The notes under the pieces were generated by a model. It was not told the origin of the DNA. It made no database searches and saw only the letters and a program-made list of their open reading frames with translations. Position numbers and translations under genes: made by a program. DNA of 64,000 nucleotides from Spongospora subterranea f. sp. subterranea (lineage: Eukaryota; Endomyxa: Phytomyxea; Phytomyxea; Plasmodiophorida), in the NCBI GenBank assembly GCA_049724395.1, contig JAUGWO010000082.1:186001-250000 (forward strand), read 5' to 3'. Positions 43,640 to 55,854 of this stretch are shown here, one piece after another. The first letter of the stretch is position 1. Each line of letters opens with the position of its first letter.

Positions 43640-46060
43640 AATTAAAACTGTATTTTAGGTCCGTCTTTCTCCCGACGAACATTCATGATCTCTTGAACTT
43701 CGAAGCCCGTGTTATCATGCGCTATTTGAGCTAATAGGTCGGTAGTTACCTTCAAAGACGAATCTGCATAGACTTGAGGCGTTGCCAATGCACATCAGAG
43801 TCTGGTAACTAGATCTTCCACTTGAAAAACAAAGTCGGACGCTGCTCCTTTGATAAACGTGCAGGCCCATGCCATTTGAAGTTTATCTTGCCAGCCCACT
43901 GACGTTTGTGGCCTAGCGTAAAGCACAAAATCACCTAGAACAGAATTGGCCTGCTGATGTCGGTTATGTCGCCGTCGTTTTTCTTCTCGACAGGGGAGAC
44001 TTCACGATGCATATCGGCAAAACTGTTTCTCAGCTTAACAACATGAGCATTTAAATCTTCCGTTAATAGTTGAACGTGTGTAACTTTCGACCTGTTGGGG
44101 GACCAGATTGCGACTAACGGAGACGATGGCTCTCTGCCCGAAAACAACGTTATTGGAGCAAAACCAGATGAGGGTGAGGCCGAGTTATTCACAAAGGAAC
44201 GAACCAGACATCTGGGTGCGTTCAGTTCCAATCCGCATTTGCTCTCTATCGAGCAAACCGCGTGTTCCTCCAGGCTTTGTAGCACCGTGTTATTCGGCAT
44301 TCTGGGTCAAGGCCTGGTCCGTCGCGCAACTCGTCTTTTATCATCGTTATATCGTCACCTCATCGAGGTTTCTTGAAATCCTAACAGATTGACTGTTAAG
44401 GTCCATATAAGCTTCTACAGCGTTCGGACTGTAGATTTGGAGCTTCGTCGGTCTATTCATGAATTTACCACAATTTGACGAATATGTCACGTTAAAAGAA
44501 CTTCACAAGTACTTGGAATCAACGCGATGACGAGTGTGGGAAACTGTTCTTCTGACCCGGTGTCTAAAGTTTATGACTTTCGTGGAGTCTTTTGACCGAC
44601 CGGCAAGTCGGCTTAGCGATTCAATGCGTTGTGATGTTCTGCTACAATCATTGACGGGTACGGCTCTGATGCGAGCTTGGCAAACTGGTGAGACTTCGGG
44701 CTCCAGTCTCATTGGTCTGGTGCGCCGGTGGTATCAAACGATCCATCAATCGTCAAACCTGTGTCAGTGGAACTACGTGCCCAACTTGATCGAGCGGTCC
44801 CTGCATTGCAGGAAGTACTATCCGATTATGTGGAGCGTTTTCGTAAATTATGGCGTTGGACTTGTACTATGCCGAATTCGTGTGGATATTACGAGGATTA
44901 TGTTGTAAGTTCGTTCGTTAATTCGCTTTCTGAATACGATGAACAGCTTTTTTTTTGACGCCATAATTTACGAAAACGCTCCACATAATCGGATAGTACT
45001 TCCTGCAATGCAGGGACCGCTCGATCAAGTTGGGCACGTAGTTCCACTGACACAGGTTTGACGATTGATGGATCGTTTGATACCACCGGCGCACCAGACC
45101 AATGAGACTGGAGCCCGAAGTCTCACCAGTTTGCCAAGCTCGCTTCAGAGCCGTACCCGTCAATGATTGTAGCAGAACATCACAACGCATTGAATCGCTA
45201 AGCCGACTTGCCGGTCGGTCAAAAGACTCCACGAAAGTCATAAACTTTAGACACCGGGTCAGAAGAACAGTTTCCCACACTCGTCATCGCGTTGATTCCA
45301 AGTACTTGTGAAGTTCTTTTAACGCGACATATTCGTCAAATTGTGGTAAATTCATGATAGACCGACGAAGCTCCAATCTTGACTGATTATCGCTTGCGTC
45401 GATGCCTTGTCAGCCGGAGTGGAAGGTTGGCTGACTGGATGAGGAAGCGGGGGAAGATAATGGGGATCGGATTTAATCGGCGGATGGTAATCTGATTCGA
45501 TCGGCGTCCTAAACCTCACGCCTCAAAGCGCTGAGCTGTTGTGCAAACTCCAGACGCTCTTGGGCCAATTCACGGTCGCGCCGTTCTTGCGATTCCAGCA
45601 ACAATCGCAGTATGGCGGTATTTGCATCCTCTATCGAAGGAGACGAACTGTCATCAGGGCGGGAGAAAGACCGAGTTCGACGCGGGGAGGGGGAAGGGGT
45701 CGACGTACAACCGTGATAACGAAGAGTGGATCGTTCGAAATTAGATGAGGGAGATGTAGAAGAAGGAAAAGATTGTAAATCTTGCAAGAATGAAGATGTA
45801 GAGATTGAAGATTAGAGGATGAGACTGAAGAGATTGATGATAGAAAGAATGTGAGAATGGAGAGATTGATAGAAAAGAAATGAAAATGAAGAAGAAATGA
45901 GAAAAGAAAGAGCAAGGTTGAAGAACGCAAGCGAACAACTGTTCGGACTGTAGAAGCTTCTGTGGACCTTAACAGTTAATGCCCCGGCTCAAGGCCTGTC
46001 GTCACCTCATCGAGGTTCTTTGAAATCCTGACAGAGGGAATGTTAAGGTCCACACGTTGT
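43640..46060. mobile_element. Broken Ty3/Gypsy-like LTR retroelement relic
   Basis: A fossil retroelement. The part at 43640-44310 (minus) resembles the C-terminal end of a Gypsy-type pol (integrase tail region). The parts at 44434-45387 and 45500-45790 resemble gag. Terminal-type sequences beginning TGTTAAGGTCCA occur at 44393 and 46040, and the inverse TGGACCTTAACA ends at 45971. A direct repeat of the adjoining block (GTCACCTCATCGAGGTT) is at about 44345 and 45996. The pieces are not in the normal order, and the element is broken in several places and not functional. Strong similarity of the two gag arms suggests that rearrangement, at least, was recent. Confidence 0.6.
44434..45387. repeat. 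Near-identical inverted repeat of gag-like sequence, arms of about 425 bp
   Basis: The plus-strand reading of about 44434-44857 and the minus-strand reading of about 44962-45387 are almost the same, differing at only a few positions. They are separated by about 100 bp of unrelated spacer. The duplicated segment belongs to the retroelement relic. It is a head-to-head or tail-to-tail duplication, not ordinary long terminal repeats. Confidence 0.9.
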
Positions 46061-47530
46061 CACTCTTGACGACGAAATTATAAGGTACCCGAGCGAAGGA
46101 TAACCATGTGGCTTCCAGGAAGGCTGACAGGGAGGGCCAGTCAGCGGATGTACTCTGCGACGCCTTCTTTCGATTGCCAATCTGCATCAGATTTCGAAGA
46201 CGTCAGAAAGGGCAGTCCGAAAATGTGGTGAAATTGCTGCAGATATTGCAAAACTCTAGAAAAATAATAGCTCTTCTAATATGGTTATGGTGGGAGATCG
46301 AGGTACGGAAGGCTGAAGTTTCTTGAGAAACTCACTCAGTCAGGGATGGGAGGCATCTTCATGTTGCCTGAACGTTTGAACAACGCTCATCCGTTTGTCG
46401 CGCAATCAAGGGCAGGACATGTTCGTGACAATGTTTATTCAGACCATGGTGAATCGGGCACTGGAGGTTCGACCGCAGAAAATGCATCAGATATAGATCA
46501 GTGTGAATCAAAACCTTCACCTACAGTACCGAGACTGCGAATGCCAGCAAATTTACGATTGATTTGCGGTCTTGCTGTATTTTCAGCCAAGAAAACCAGT
46601 TCGACGAAGTTCTGCTCCTTCCAACAGGGCAAGAATGGTGGCAACTGCTATTCGCCAGTATTGGGATAAGCACCACAGTTAATTCATCCGGTTGGCATAT
46701 TGTCTGCCTGAATCAGTAAGCGCACTCAAGCCTGGATTGCACTACCGTCGCAGACTGTTGCATGCCAAAATAGTCTGTTCGCCCTGCCCCATCTTGGCGG
46801 ACGAACAAGTTTTGAATACAAACTCTGTCCCGTTCGCCTGTGCGTTTTGAGCATTGACTCAGCCGGAAGAAAGGATAGCTGTTTCAGTATTTCGCACAAA
46901 CAAAGCGTCTTAGAGCATCGTCAAGTGTCCAGCAGTAATGTTGATTTGAATGCTGCTGAGTCAGCAATACCGGTATCAAACAACGAATATGAACCATCGT
47001 CGACTGAGACGCCGTTCTAGCTAAATCAAACACATTCGCTATGAGACGCTCCAAAAACAAACGCTTTCGACTCACTTTCGCTAAGAGACGAATGCGACAC
47101 TATAATGTCACATTCAGCGTTTTGATAGGCGACATCTTCCGAGTAATAATCATGAAATCTGTATATAAGTTGTACTTGAAGAGATACTCAGACTGGTAAG
47201 TCAATTTTTTTCGACAAACGTCTGGTTTGTGTTTTCGCCAAACTTTTATCAATGCGACATAGTGTCGCAAAAAAAAGGACCGTTGAGATATTTACAATCG
47301 TCGCCCATGGCATCTTTCGTATCTTGAACTTTTCACGCACAGGGCATGCATCGTTTGGGGAATGAAGTTGTAGCCGCTGAATCTCGCAAGACTCAAAGTT
47401 CTGCCAAAGGCCATAGCCCAAAGAAGAAGGTTTCTCTTAGACTTGAACTTGCCAAATGAATATTAGAAGCAATATCAGCGGGGCCATGTTTGGCAGGAAC
47501 CATGAGAGACTACGAGTGTGACCGTCAGCC
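46061..47530. other. Intergenic, nothing supported
   Basis: An open stretch at 46346-46669 (plus) has no domain. Short GCGACACTAT / ATAGTGTCGC inverted motifs lie at about 47094 and 47256. The rest is stop-dense. Confidence 0.4.
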
Positions 47531-48960
47531 ATGGCATGCGTGATCACGTACGGTCATCCATGCGTCCGTTGTCCTGTGGCGACATCTGTGTTACGACTAG
47601 CGCCATCCTGTGCAGTGGTGATGGCACCTTCTCAACTAGTGTCGGCACTGGAGTCTCGCATAACCGCATTGGAACAGACAATCCATATGTTACGATTGAA
47701 ACATCAGCGCGACCGTGCATGTGCAGAAGACAGACACTCAGCTGATCAGGAGAGACTGGATCAAGCTCACTCTCATATCGACACTTTACAGGATGAGGTT
47801 CGGCGCATATCGTTAGAGGTTAGGCCGGAACAATCCTTGGCCTTAGAGGCCGAGTCGGACAGGCTCAAAGATGAGCTGCGAGCAATGAGAGAGGCGCAGG
47901 ATCAAGGCCAGGCAAGGATCGAGTTCCTGCAGAATGCGGCAGACGAGTGGGCGAAGACGACGTCGGATGCTGAAAGACTTAGCGCTGGCATCCGCAAAGA
48001 AATGGAGCGCATGCAGGCAGAGCACGAGTCGATTGTTCACAGGCAGAGAAGCGAATTCAGTGCTATGGAGGAGCACATGCATCAACAGCTTCAGCTGATG
48101 TCGGACAGAGTATAAAATATTTATCAGGATTTATCACGTTTTGCGTGACACTTGGTAAATGTTGACGTATCGTTTGATTGTAGGTGAACTCATCAGAAGA
48201 GACATTATCCGTTATGCGTAAAAGGCTTGCTGAAGCGGAAGATTATGCCGCTCGAGTCGATGTTGAACTGGGTCACGTGCAGGGCCGACTTCGAGCAACT
48301 GAACAAGCGAACCAATATTATCTCAGCATAGCGTCATCCAGACCGAATGAAAATCAACAATGTCGCCTGCAACGTCATGACGACTCTGCTGTATACGATC
48401 TTAATCATTCGGACAATATGCGTAAACAGCCGCTACGATCGGCAGATGCTCTTCACTCTTATGATCAACCCAATCAGAGTCTTCTATTGCCGGAACATTC
48501 TCAAAATGCCACTTTTTCTGATTTCAACCGTGATCGCCAACCACCGCGAAACGGGCACGGCAAAACGGATCCAGTAAAAGCAGGGCAGACATCATCCCAA
48601 TGCGAATATGTTGGTATGGACGATGCCATCAATCCCTGGCAGATCGCATCAAGGAATTCCTATTGGAAAAATGACAGCTTTGATAATCCTTCGGTAAGTG
48701 CTGCACAGACACGACTATCAGAATGCGGTATGGAGCATATGGCACTTGAATCAGAACTCATGCGCTTGCCTACCCACAGCGGAAAGACAGTGCAGCAAAG
48801 AAAACGGAAGGTCTGGATTGAACATCGGTTAGCTGAGTTGAGGTATAGTGTTCAAGGTTTGTTATTGTCCATTACTGAATACTTAACACTTTTATATTTC
48901 AGCACTGAAATGTCCGAGCAAAAGACGTATCTTCGACGAATGAACTCGTTGATCGTTTAG
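47531..48960 (+). CDS. Coiled-coil protein, possibly centrosomal or cytoskeletal
   Basis: Three exons joined by introns at 48110-48183 (GTATAA...TTGTAG) and 48843-48902 (60 nt, GTATAG...TTTCAG); both keep the frame. Residues about 38-300 are predicted coiled coil with heptad-like Leu spacing (LESRITALEQTIHMLRLKHQ, DTLQDEVRRISLE, DRLKDELRAMREA, MRKRLAEAEDYAARVDVELG). A polar Gln/Asn/Ser-rich middle follows, then a basic helical end RKVWIEHRLAELSTEMSEQK ending RRMNSLIV. The terminal short charged helix recalls centrosome and basal-body coiled-coil proteins, but I cannot name the family. The ATG at 47531 is in a good context (GCCATGG); a second ATG at 47621, just before the coil, is an alternative start. 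Confidence 0.6.
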
Positions 48961-49239
48961 GTCACTCTATAATATATATCAAGCACGATTCGACTAGACT
49001 GCCAAACTCATGGGACTAGTTCAAAGTCGCATTTTTATTAAATTCTTCGGTCAGGATAGGGTTGTCTGTTCGATATGGAAACCCTCGACAATGATCAATG
49101 ATTAATCCGCTTTGACAGATAAGTCAAGCCCTGATGGCCCATCCTGCTTCATCAGGCAATTTTCAAATCACTTGAACCTTATTAGCTGAATTTTTTAACA
49201 TAGCACTCAGTAGTGGTTTTGTAAGCCTCTTCCTAACTG

Positions 49240-50450
49240 ATGGGATTGACGGCGTCAACGACCTCTGTTGCTGGACAATCTATGACCAGCGAGAATGTTC
49301 ATGTGAAATCGGCATGCACGGGGGAAGCTGGCGCAGAGGCAACGGTTCCAGAGGAAGAATTACAGATTGTCAGGGATGCCTTGTTTCCACATGATCTACG
49401 TGTACAGCGAACGTTAGGCGCTGGATCGTTTGGCAGCGTTCACGCTGCATACTGTGACCAAACACAGAACGACGTTGCTGTCAAAGTGATCGATTTCTCC
49501 CCAGATGATCTTGAAGAAGATCGACGTGCGTTTCGACTAGAAGTATCGGCAATGAAAGCATTAGGCGACAGCGATTTTATAGTGAGCCACGAGAGGAGCT
49601 GGATGAACGCAGATAAAAGCGGCGGGTACATCGTGATGGAGCTAGTAGATGGACAAGACCTTGAGGAGTATTTGGACCAGTACGGGCATCGAATAGGGCA
49701 GACTGACGCCAAGCGCATCGGATTACGAATTGCCAAAGCGGTCAGTGATTCAATTTTGTATCCTCATTGCGCAGACGAGCTGATCGTTGCTTCCGTGTTT
49801 AGCTACGAGACATGCACCGAGCAGGATGGGTTCATCGTGACGTCAAATGCGGAAACGTTCTGATGTTTACAGAATCGTTATCGGATGATAACGGCGATAT
49901 TTTTTCGGCGGTGAAACTGGCTGATTTAGGTCTGGTAGCAACAGTGGGCAGCAAAGTAGAACAGGTTGCCGGGACGCTAGATTTCATGCCGAACAATTTG
50001 GTATCGTCATGGGAGCATGAGACCAAACCACCTCCACCGAGACCTAGCGATGATATGTTCGCGTTCGCTTGTGTAATGATGGAGGTCATGGGGGCGGGTT
50101 ATGTTCTCGATCATTGGAACAAGACGCGTCGTCGCCGCATTAAAGACGGCAAGTCGGTGGAAAGATTGCGGTTTCCCGAAGACATCGCCGAAAAATTTCA
50201 TATTCGGCTCATTGATGCGTTGGAAGCGTGCTGGGACGATGACCGGCGCAAGCGACCCACGGCTGTAGAGATGGTGTCACTATTAGAGGAGCTTATAGAG
50301 CAGCAGAGTGATACCAAGAGTCAAGCATCGATATTGACAGATGCCGATGACGACAACGAGGAAGATGACTCAACCAGTATCGATATTGCTGACCAAAATG
50401 AAGCTGGTTGCATTGCAGAACGGTTAAAAAAGCGTCGCCGGCATGATTAG
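49240..50450 (+). CDS. Protein kinase with altered DFG and APE motifs and a myristoylation-like N-terminus
   Basis: Two exons; the intron at 49741-49802 joins GLRIAKA to LRDMHRAGWVHRDVK in frame. Kinase motifs: glycine loop GAGSFGSVHAAY (about 60-71), AVKVI (Lys 82), helix C Glu in FRLEVSAMKAL, hinge YIVMELVDGQDLEEYL and catalytic loop HRDVKCGNVLM. DLG stands in place of DFG (KLADLGLV), GTLDFMPNNLV replaces the usual GTxxYxAPE, and CWDDDRRKRPTAVEMVSLLEEL ends the domain. DLG still supplies the metal-binding Asp and HRD is intact, so activity is plausible. The protein starts MGLTAS, fitting the N-myristoylation pattern (Gly2, Ser6), so it is possibly membrane-attached. The tail is acidic then basic (DDDNEEDDS, KKRRRHD). 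Convergent with PP5. Confidence 0.85.
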
Positions 50451-50781
50451 GATAAACTACAATAAAACCAGACTCGTTGTTGGATCTGATATCAAGAAAC
50501 GTGTTATGTTTCATTATTGTTCATTCTAAAATATTAAAAAAAAAGCTTCAGAAAATCTAAAACATTCAAAACACATCTATGTTATCTAAACACGCCACTG
50601 CGATAATTTCGACGCGGACAGTATACTGGCGACGAATTTCAAACGAAGTGAATATTCAGCATGTTAAGTGCAAGGCAGATACTGTATGACAGACTTTGAA
50701 AGAGCAAACAATGGTCGCACGCAACGGATGTATGAAGAATGCGTAAGCAGAAAAATGAATCTTGACGAGCATTTACAACGA

Positions 50782-53463
50782 CTATTGCATTCCAAACATG
50801 GGTCGAGCATAAGCCATAGGTTTCATAGGTGGATGAGGCTGCACGAACAGATTCAGTATTGACGAACGAAGACCAATCAACGCGAAATAACCGATGATGA
50901 ACTCACACAGATGAAAGTTTTGACTTGAACAGTAAATGTCAAAAATGATATGATCAATATTAATTACGTACAACTGCAGTGAAACTAATATATGTGGGCT
51001 CTAGACGATGGTTAAATTTGATGAACGCGCCCTTGTTATCGAGTTGATCACAGTCTAAGACAAGCACAACAATCAGAATCCTGACCAAGATTCAATCAAA
51101 CAGGTGCGCGATTGCAAAAATGGTAAAATTCTCAAGGTTAGGACCATCGCATATCACTAACAGTTGGGGGCGGAAAAAACCGTCACGAGGCGACCATCGC
51201 ATTCAACTTCGTATCCTTCATCTTTGACTTCATGAGATCTCACCAACATTTTGAGATTATTGGAGTCCAAAAACGCGCGCGTGACATCCGGGCCAAACGA
51301 CAATCCAATCCCGCGCTTAGAGGCCGCCCGACCTGGCAATGGTTGCGGATCGCTCCATAATATTTCGCACATCAGCCCCGAATCTGGAGGCTGTTGATCA
51401 CGGTTGATGGCGCGAATATCTGCCAGCGTCACTCCGTCTTTACTGAATAGACCTCCATGAACTACCAGAACCTGGGAAAAATAAACATAGTCACTACTGC
51501 ACCCGACATATAGAACTTAACAAAAAACGGTAACACTCAGATCTCCCATTCACTCAGATCTCTTATTGAATAATGTTGAAATACGAACGAAGTCGCGAAA
51601 ATATGTACATTGGGTTCTTGCGGGTGACCCGTTATTAACGTAGCTAGCGGTATCAGACAGAACACCTCACAAAAAAGATCATATAGGTTCGTATCATATT
51701 TGTGAAGAATCTCGCCTTGAAATCCTTAGACGAAACAAAGAATTAGCATATGTGATGAGGATAAATCCGCTGATTTCGATCAATTGAAAGAATATAGTTT
51801 AAGAACAGCAAGAGATAGTGCAGAGAAATGATGCTAGCAGAAAGAAAGCATACCGTAGATTGAGTTCATTGTGCGAGATTCGTGGTTTCCTCTAGTCAGG
51901 GTGATGATAGAGTCATCGAATAGCTTGAGAGCGAATAAAGTGAATATGCATTCAGCCGAAAACGACCCCCGATCTACTCGATGAAGTGCCAAGTTAGTAA
52001 AAAACCACGGGAAACGTATGAATTTGAAAAAAAAAACATGGGAAATCATAGAACAGTACGCTAAAAGCAAGATAATTCTAGAAAACGACAATTACCAACG
52101 AAATCTCCATTGAATAGGTAACGATTGTTTTTCGCTGGAAGGCCGTTGATATCGAAAATGTTCATCAGGTCATAATATTGACCATGAATATCGCCGCAAA
52201 CATTGATGACCTCTTCCGGTTCAACATACAGATCAACCATAGTTGGCGTACTGTACGAAAGCAAGTTATTAGTGATCAACAGCTACGAATAATCAAAGAA
52301 AAGTAACAATATTGAAAAAGCATTCCAAAAAGATGTTCATATGATTTCCATAACAAACAGGGTTAAAACTAAACCTTCATCGCCGAAACCAGCATACTTC
52401 CTGAAGCGTTCAATCATTTCAAGCACAATTCGCGCAGCATAGCGCTTCGGGATCGTCTGCTGCGCTTTGAATCTTTGCAGCATGGCCGTAATAAATTCCA
52501 TGGTGATTCCAGATTCAGGAAACTCCGGGCCTAGCAAAACAATATGTAAATGAAACCCATTTCCAAACGTCCAAAAGCAAACAGCTCGCAGACGACTGCA
52601 TTAAATCACGCCGGAAAAACACAAAAAAAAACAACGAATATATGAAATTACCCTGATATGAAGATGGTAGTGGGATATTCCTCCAATCCATAACCTGAGA
52701 GGGGAGCTTTCCGCGTTCCGATTCAATTGCTTTGCTGAACGCAGCTTCCGTTGCCGCTTTTTTACATCTGCTCACCATGGTTAATTGCAATGATGGCGAA
52801 TGGGTTTTGCAAGGCGGATGATCACTCTCGATATTTCGCCAAGGCCTGAGCGTTGTTTGGGTATATTTTGCACACCTTCTCGAAATCTTTCACTGCATTA
52901 CGATATTTGCCCATGCCAATATGAGCTGCACCTCGTCGATAATATCTGTATCAATACAAGCAGGAGTCAGCAATTGACCCACCGAGATAGAAGGAAACAA
53001 TTTGTTGAACGTAGAACGGATGAATCACGATGACCTCGCAATAGAATGTAGACATATACAATGAAAACTACTTACGCCTTTATGAATCGTGGGTCTAGCT
53101 GAAGTGCCTTGGTCGAGTCGGCAACTGCCAAGCCGAAATTCTCCAGGCGAATATGGCAAAAAGCACGATTTGAGTAATAAATAGGTGATGAAGTATTGGC
53201 TTCTATTGCATTAGAATAACTGACTAATGCGGCGCTATATCTGTGGTCTAACCAATAGCTCAGCGAACCGCCAGAGCAGCGCACGACCTGTTTCTACCGC
53301 GGAATTCCTCATTGCCCTGGTCTTTATACATTTCAGCGAGCTGGTTGGCGTCATGGTCGACACTGCTCACGGCCCCTTCTGGGAGCTCGGACGCTCCCTT
53401 GGAGTTACTATTGTCGGAGCGGTTCGTCTCGGCATCGTCCATCTCGACTTCTGGACGAGACAT
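50782..53463 (-). CDS. PPP5C: Serine/threonine protein phosphatase 5 (TPR plus PPP catalytic domain)
   Basis: Cytosolic and nuclear phosphatase regulated by Hsp90 through its TPR domain. The ATG at 53463 starts an acidic leader, then TPR units: [16 protein letters not shown], then after an intron [51 protein letters not shown] and [18 protein letters not shown] motifs follow: [22 protein letters not shown] and DRGSFSAE. The family reads GDFVDRG, so an intron splits GDFV/DRG. Next are [26 protein letters not shown] and [23 protein letters not shown] and VTVFSAPN then splice to [12 protein letters not shown]. The last exon, [17 protein letters not shown], ends at 50782 and is the regulatory C-terminal helix of PP5. 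About ten exons. All metal and catalytic motifs are present. Confidence 0.95.
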
Positions 53464-53579
53464 TTCTGATACTAAAACTCCTTAGGCGGCCTTCCATCCC
53501 TGAACTGTGCCACCTATTTATAGTCTTCACTGTACACTTCTCGGACTCTGTATCTATGGTTGGCCCGCACAATCATGTG

Positions 53580-53587
53580 ACTCTGGT
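53580..53587. repeat. 8-bp target-site duplication, left copy
   Basis: ACTCTGGT, identical to 55963-55970. Confidence 0.95.
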
Positions 53588-53601
53588 TAGGGGTGGGCAC
53601 A
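53588..53601. repeat. hAT terminal inverted repeat, left
   Basis: TAGGGGTGGGCACA, exact reverse complement of 55949-55962. Confidence 0.95.
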
Positions 53602-53614
53602 AGTCGGTCAATGG

Positions 53615-53700
53615 TTAACCGGTCCCAAAAAAACACCGGACCGGTTAACCAGTTAATTAACCGGTTAACCAACCAGTTAACCGGTTAATTTAAAATTTAA
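53615..53700. repeat. hAT subterminal repeats, left
   Basis: Repeated GGTTAACCGGT / AACCAGTTAA words, about seven overlapping copies. They are matched by similar words at about 55855-55930. Such arrays bind transposase in hAT elements; here that role is inferred. Confidence 0.8.
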
Positions 53701-53725
53701 CGACAAACTCCATAAATATATTTAT

Positions 53726-55654
53726 TTAATCAAACTTGCCGATCAAACGGTTCCACGACCGTAATTTCATCATCACCGTTATGTTCTCGTCAGATAACAT
53801 TGTGCGATCGGCACTAACAAAATCACCAGAATCAGAGAAGGCTGATTCCGAAGCGACAGACGACCCCATTATCATCAGAGTATCACGAGCCAGAAGGCTT
53901 AGCTTCGGGAAGCGCCCAGTCTGCTGCTTCCACCACGCGACTGGACATTTACACGACTTATCGGCCTTCAAAGTCATGAAGCAGAAGTCTTCCACTTCAT
54001 CCGTGACAACGTCCTGCTGTGGGTCCGACAGGGAAGCAAACAGATTGAATGCTGTTGAGTCCATGTCCTCCTGCTGAACAGGCAAATAACCATAATCAGT
54101 AGCTAAGATTTCTCGGATTAATCGCTTCGTTTCCTCAGACGCATCAGAGCTGCTTCGTCTTGGATCCAAGAACAAAGCGATGGTAGCCGTGTTGTTGTTC
54201 AGGTTCCCGGAATACTTCTCAAGCTTGTATAGCATCGCCTCTGCCGCAGCTTTAACTTTGGGGGTTGTGAACCCTGTAGTTGTAGTGCCTGAAATGGTAG
54301 ACTCACATAGGCTTTTTAGATGCGAGTAGATCAATGGCTGCATGGCAAGCGTGACGAAATTTTGACCACTTGCAGCCTTTGTGCACTGATACGCCGAAGA
54401 CAGGAAATCTTTGCAGGATTTGAGAATGCGCCAATCCATGTCTGACAATTTCAACGGCCCAAGCTTGTCCAGGAACTCCTCTTGATTGCAGATAGCCTCC
54501 AAAATGTCTTTATTCTTGAAGGAATCTTCAACCATCAAGAACATAGAGTTCCATCTAGTTTCGACATCTAGATTCGGCACAACTTGCTTTGTTGCCCGAC
54601 CAAGCACTACACTGAGATCAGCATATTTTTGACGGATCATCCCTGAACCTCGAACCATCTTCAGCAAATCTCGGAGCAATGAAACCTCACGTTTGATTAG
54701 CGCAGTCGCGTCAACAACAGCTCGGTTTATCACATGGCAAACACAGCGCATATGAAAGTCGATTGTACTGCAGAAATTTAACGCCAACTCACGCTGGAGA
54801 TAGGAGTGAACAAGTTTGATGGCTGGAACCATCTCGCCACCACTATCCGACGTGATCGCGCGAACTTTTGTATGGATATTAAATTCCTTCAAAATCGTGA
54901 TTATCAAGTCACTTGTGGTATGCTGGTTATGAGGACGAGGAAAATATTTAAATTCCAATACAGCATTTTTCAAGCACCATCTTTCGTCTATCCAGTGCAT
55001 TGTGATAACCAAATACCCCTTCATGACTCTTGAAGACCATCCATCTAACGTGAGTGCTACTTGGCCAGGAATGCGCTCGATATGTAACAAAAAGCTTTGC
55101 AGGGCTTCTGCATATTCGTCATGCAAGGACCTCACGAAAGTACGACGGCTAGGCAAGATAAATCTGCGGTTCATTTTGCTGCAGAAGATTGCAAACGACT
55201 TGGACTCAACCAAACGGAAGGGTTGCTTGTTATCAACAACAAACTCCACCAAAGATTTCAGCAGTTCCGCCTTCTTTTCATCATCCATCGCCAGAGGATC
55301 CACCACATTACCAGTTACATCCAGAGTACTCTGGTTGGGATCTCCTGTTTTGCCATCTTGCTTGAGTTTGTGGGCGACCTCAAGATGACGTTTAAACGAG
55401 CTATTTCCGGTTCTGATAGAATAGATCTTTCGCTTTTTGCTGGAACACTGAGAGCAGATGATGCCAGTATCGCGTTTTTCAAAATAATTCCAAATCCAAG
55501 AAGAGTTGGCAGATAATTTGCGCTTACGACCACAGTTGGTAACCTTTGAAGTTACTGTTTGCGATGGAACAGTAATAGCACCATCAGTGGGCAAAGTCTC
55601 CAAATCTGAATTGGAAGAACAGCTACTACGATCGAGGGAATAGGAATCACTCAT
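53726..55654 (-). CDS. hAT transposase with BED zinc finger, intact frame of 642 aa
   Basis: Catalyses cut-and-paste transposition of the element. The ATG at 55654 lies inside the right subterminal region, and the frame is open to the stop at 53726. Residues about 45-105 form a BED-type finger: SSWIWNYFEKRD, CSQC, then FKRHLEVAH. The catalytic core contains LTLDGWSSRVMKGYLVITMH, AITSDSGGEMVPAI, MRCVCHVINRAV and DVETRWNSMFLM, the usual hAT DDE neighbourhoods. The C-terminus has the dimerisation region PVAWWKQQTGRFPKLSLLAR followed by SSVASESAFSDSGDFVS and RTMLSDENI. No intron is needed. Frames on the opposite strand inside it are shadows. Confidence 0.95.
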   Translation of the reverse strand: MSDSYSLDRSSCSSNSDLETLPTDGAITVPSQTVTSKVTNCGRKRKLSANSSWIWNYFEKRDTGIICSQCSSKKRKIYSIRTGNSSFKRHLEVAHKLKQDGKTGDPNQSTLDVTGNVVDPLAMDDEKKAELLKSLVEFVVDNKQPFRLVESKSFAIFCSKMNRRFILPSRRTFVRSLHDEYAEALQSFLLHIERIPGQVALTLDGWSSRVMKGYLVITMHWIDERWCLKNAVLEFKYFPRPHNQHTTSDLIITILKEFNIHTKVRAITSDSGGEMVPAIKLVHSYLQRELALNFCSTIDFHMRCVCHVINRAVVDATALIKREVSLLRDLLKMVRGSGMIRQKYADLSVVLGRATKQVVPNLDVETRWNSMFLMVEDSFKNKDILEAICNQEEFLDKLGPLKLSDMDWRILKSCKDFLSSAYQCTKAASGQNFVTLAMQPLIYSHLKSLCESTISGTTTTGFTTPKVKAAAEAMLYKLEKYSGNLNNNTATIALFLDPRRSSSDASEETKRLIREILATDYGYLPVQQEDMDSTAFNLFASLSDPQQDVVTDEVEDFCFMTLKADKSCKCPVAWWKQQTGRFPKLSLLARDTLMIMGSSVASESAFSDSGDFVSADRTMLSDENITVMMKLRSWNRLIGKFD

Positions 55655-55854
55655 TATTGAAGCAAGGCAGTTGAAAGATATACAGTAGACAAAATTAATT
55701 GAAAAATGGTGTGTATTGACTAGTGATTGCCGATTGCTAATTGCGAGGTCAGAAAAATGCCGTACGAAAGTTTTAACAATATTAGGGGTGACCTACATAG
55801 TCTGAATAAGGCGTTGGGTTCAGAAAATCCAACTTCTATTTTTGCAAGATTTGA

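Noticed and set aside
45741-45938. Purine-rich strand-asymmetric tract considered as a regulatory or minisatellite feature
   Set aside because: Lies inside the retroelement relic beside its terminal sequence and is adequately explained by it.
50668-50862. Small plus-strand open frame after the kinase
   Set aside because: Overlaps the last exon of PP5 on the other strand, which carries the diagnostic KPMAYA end.
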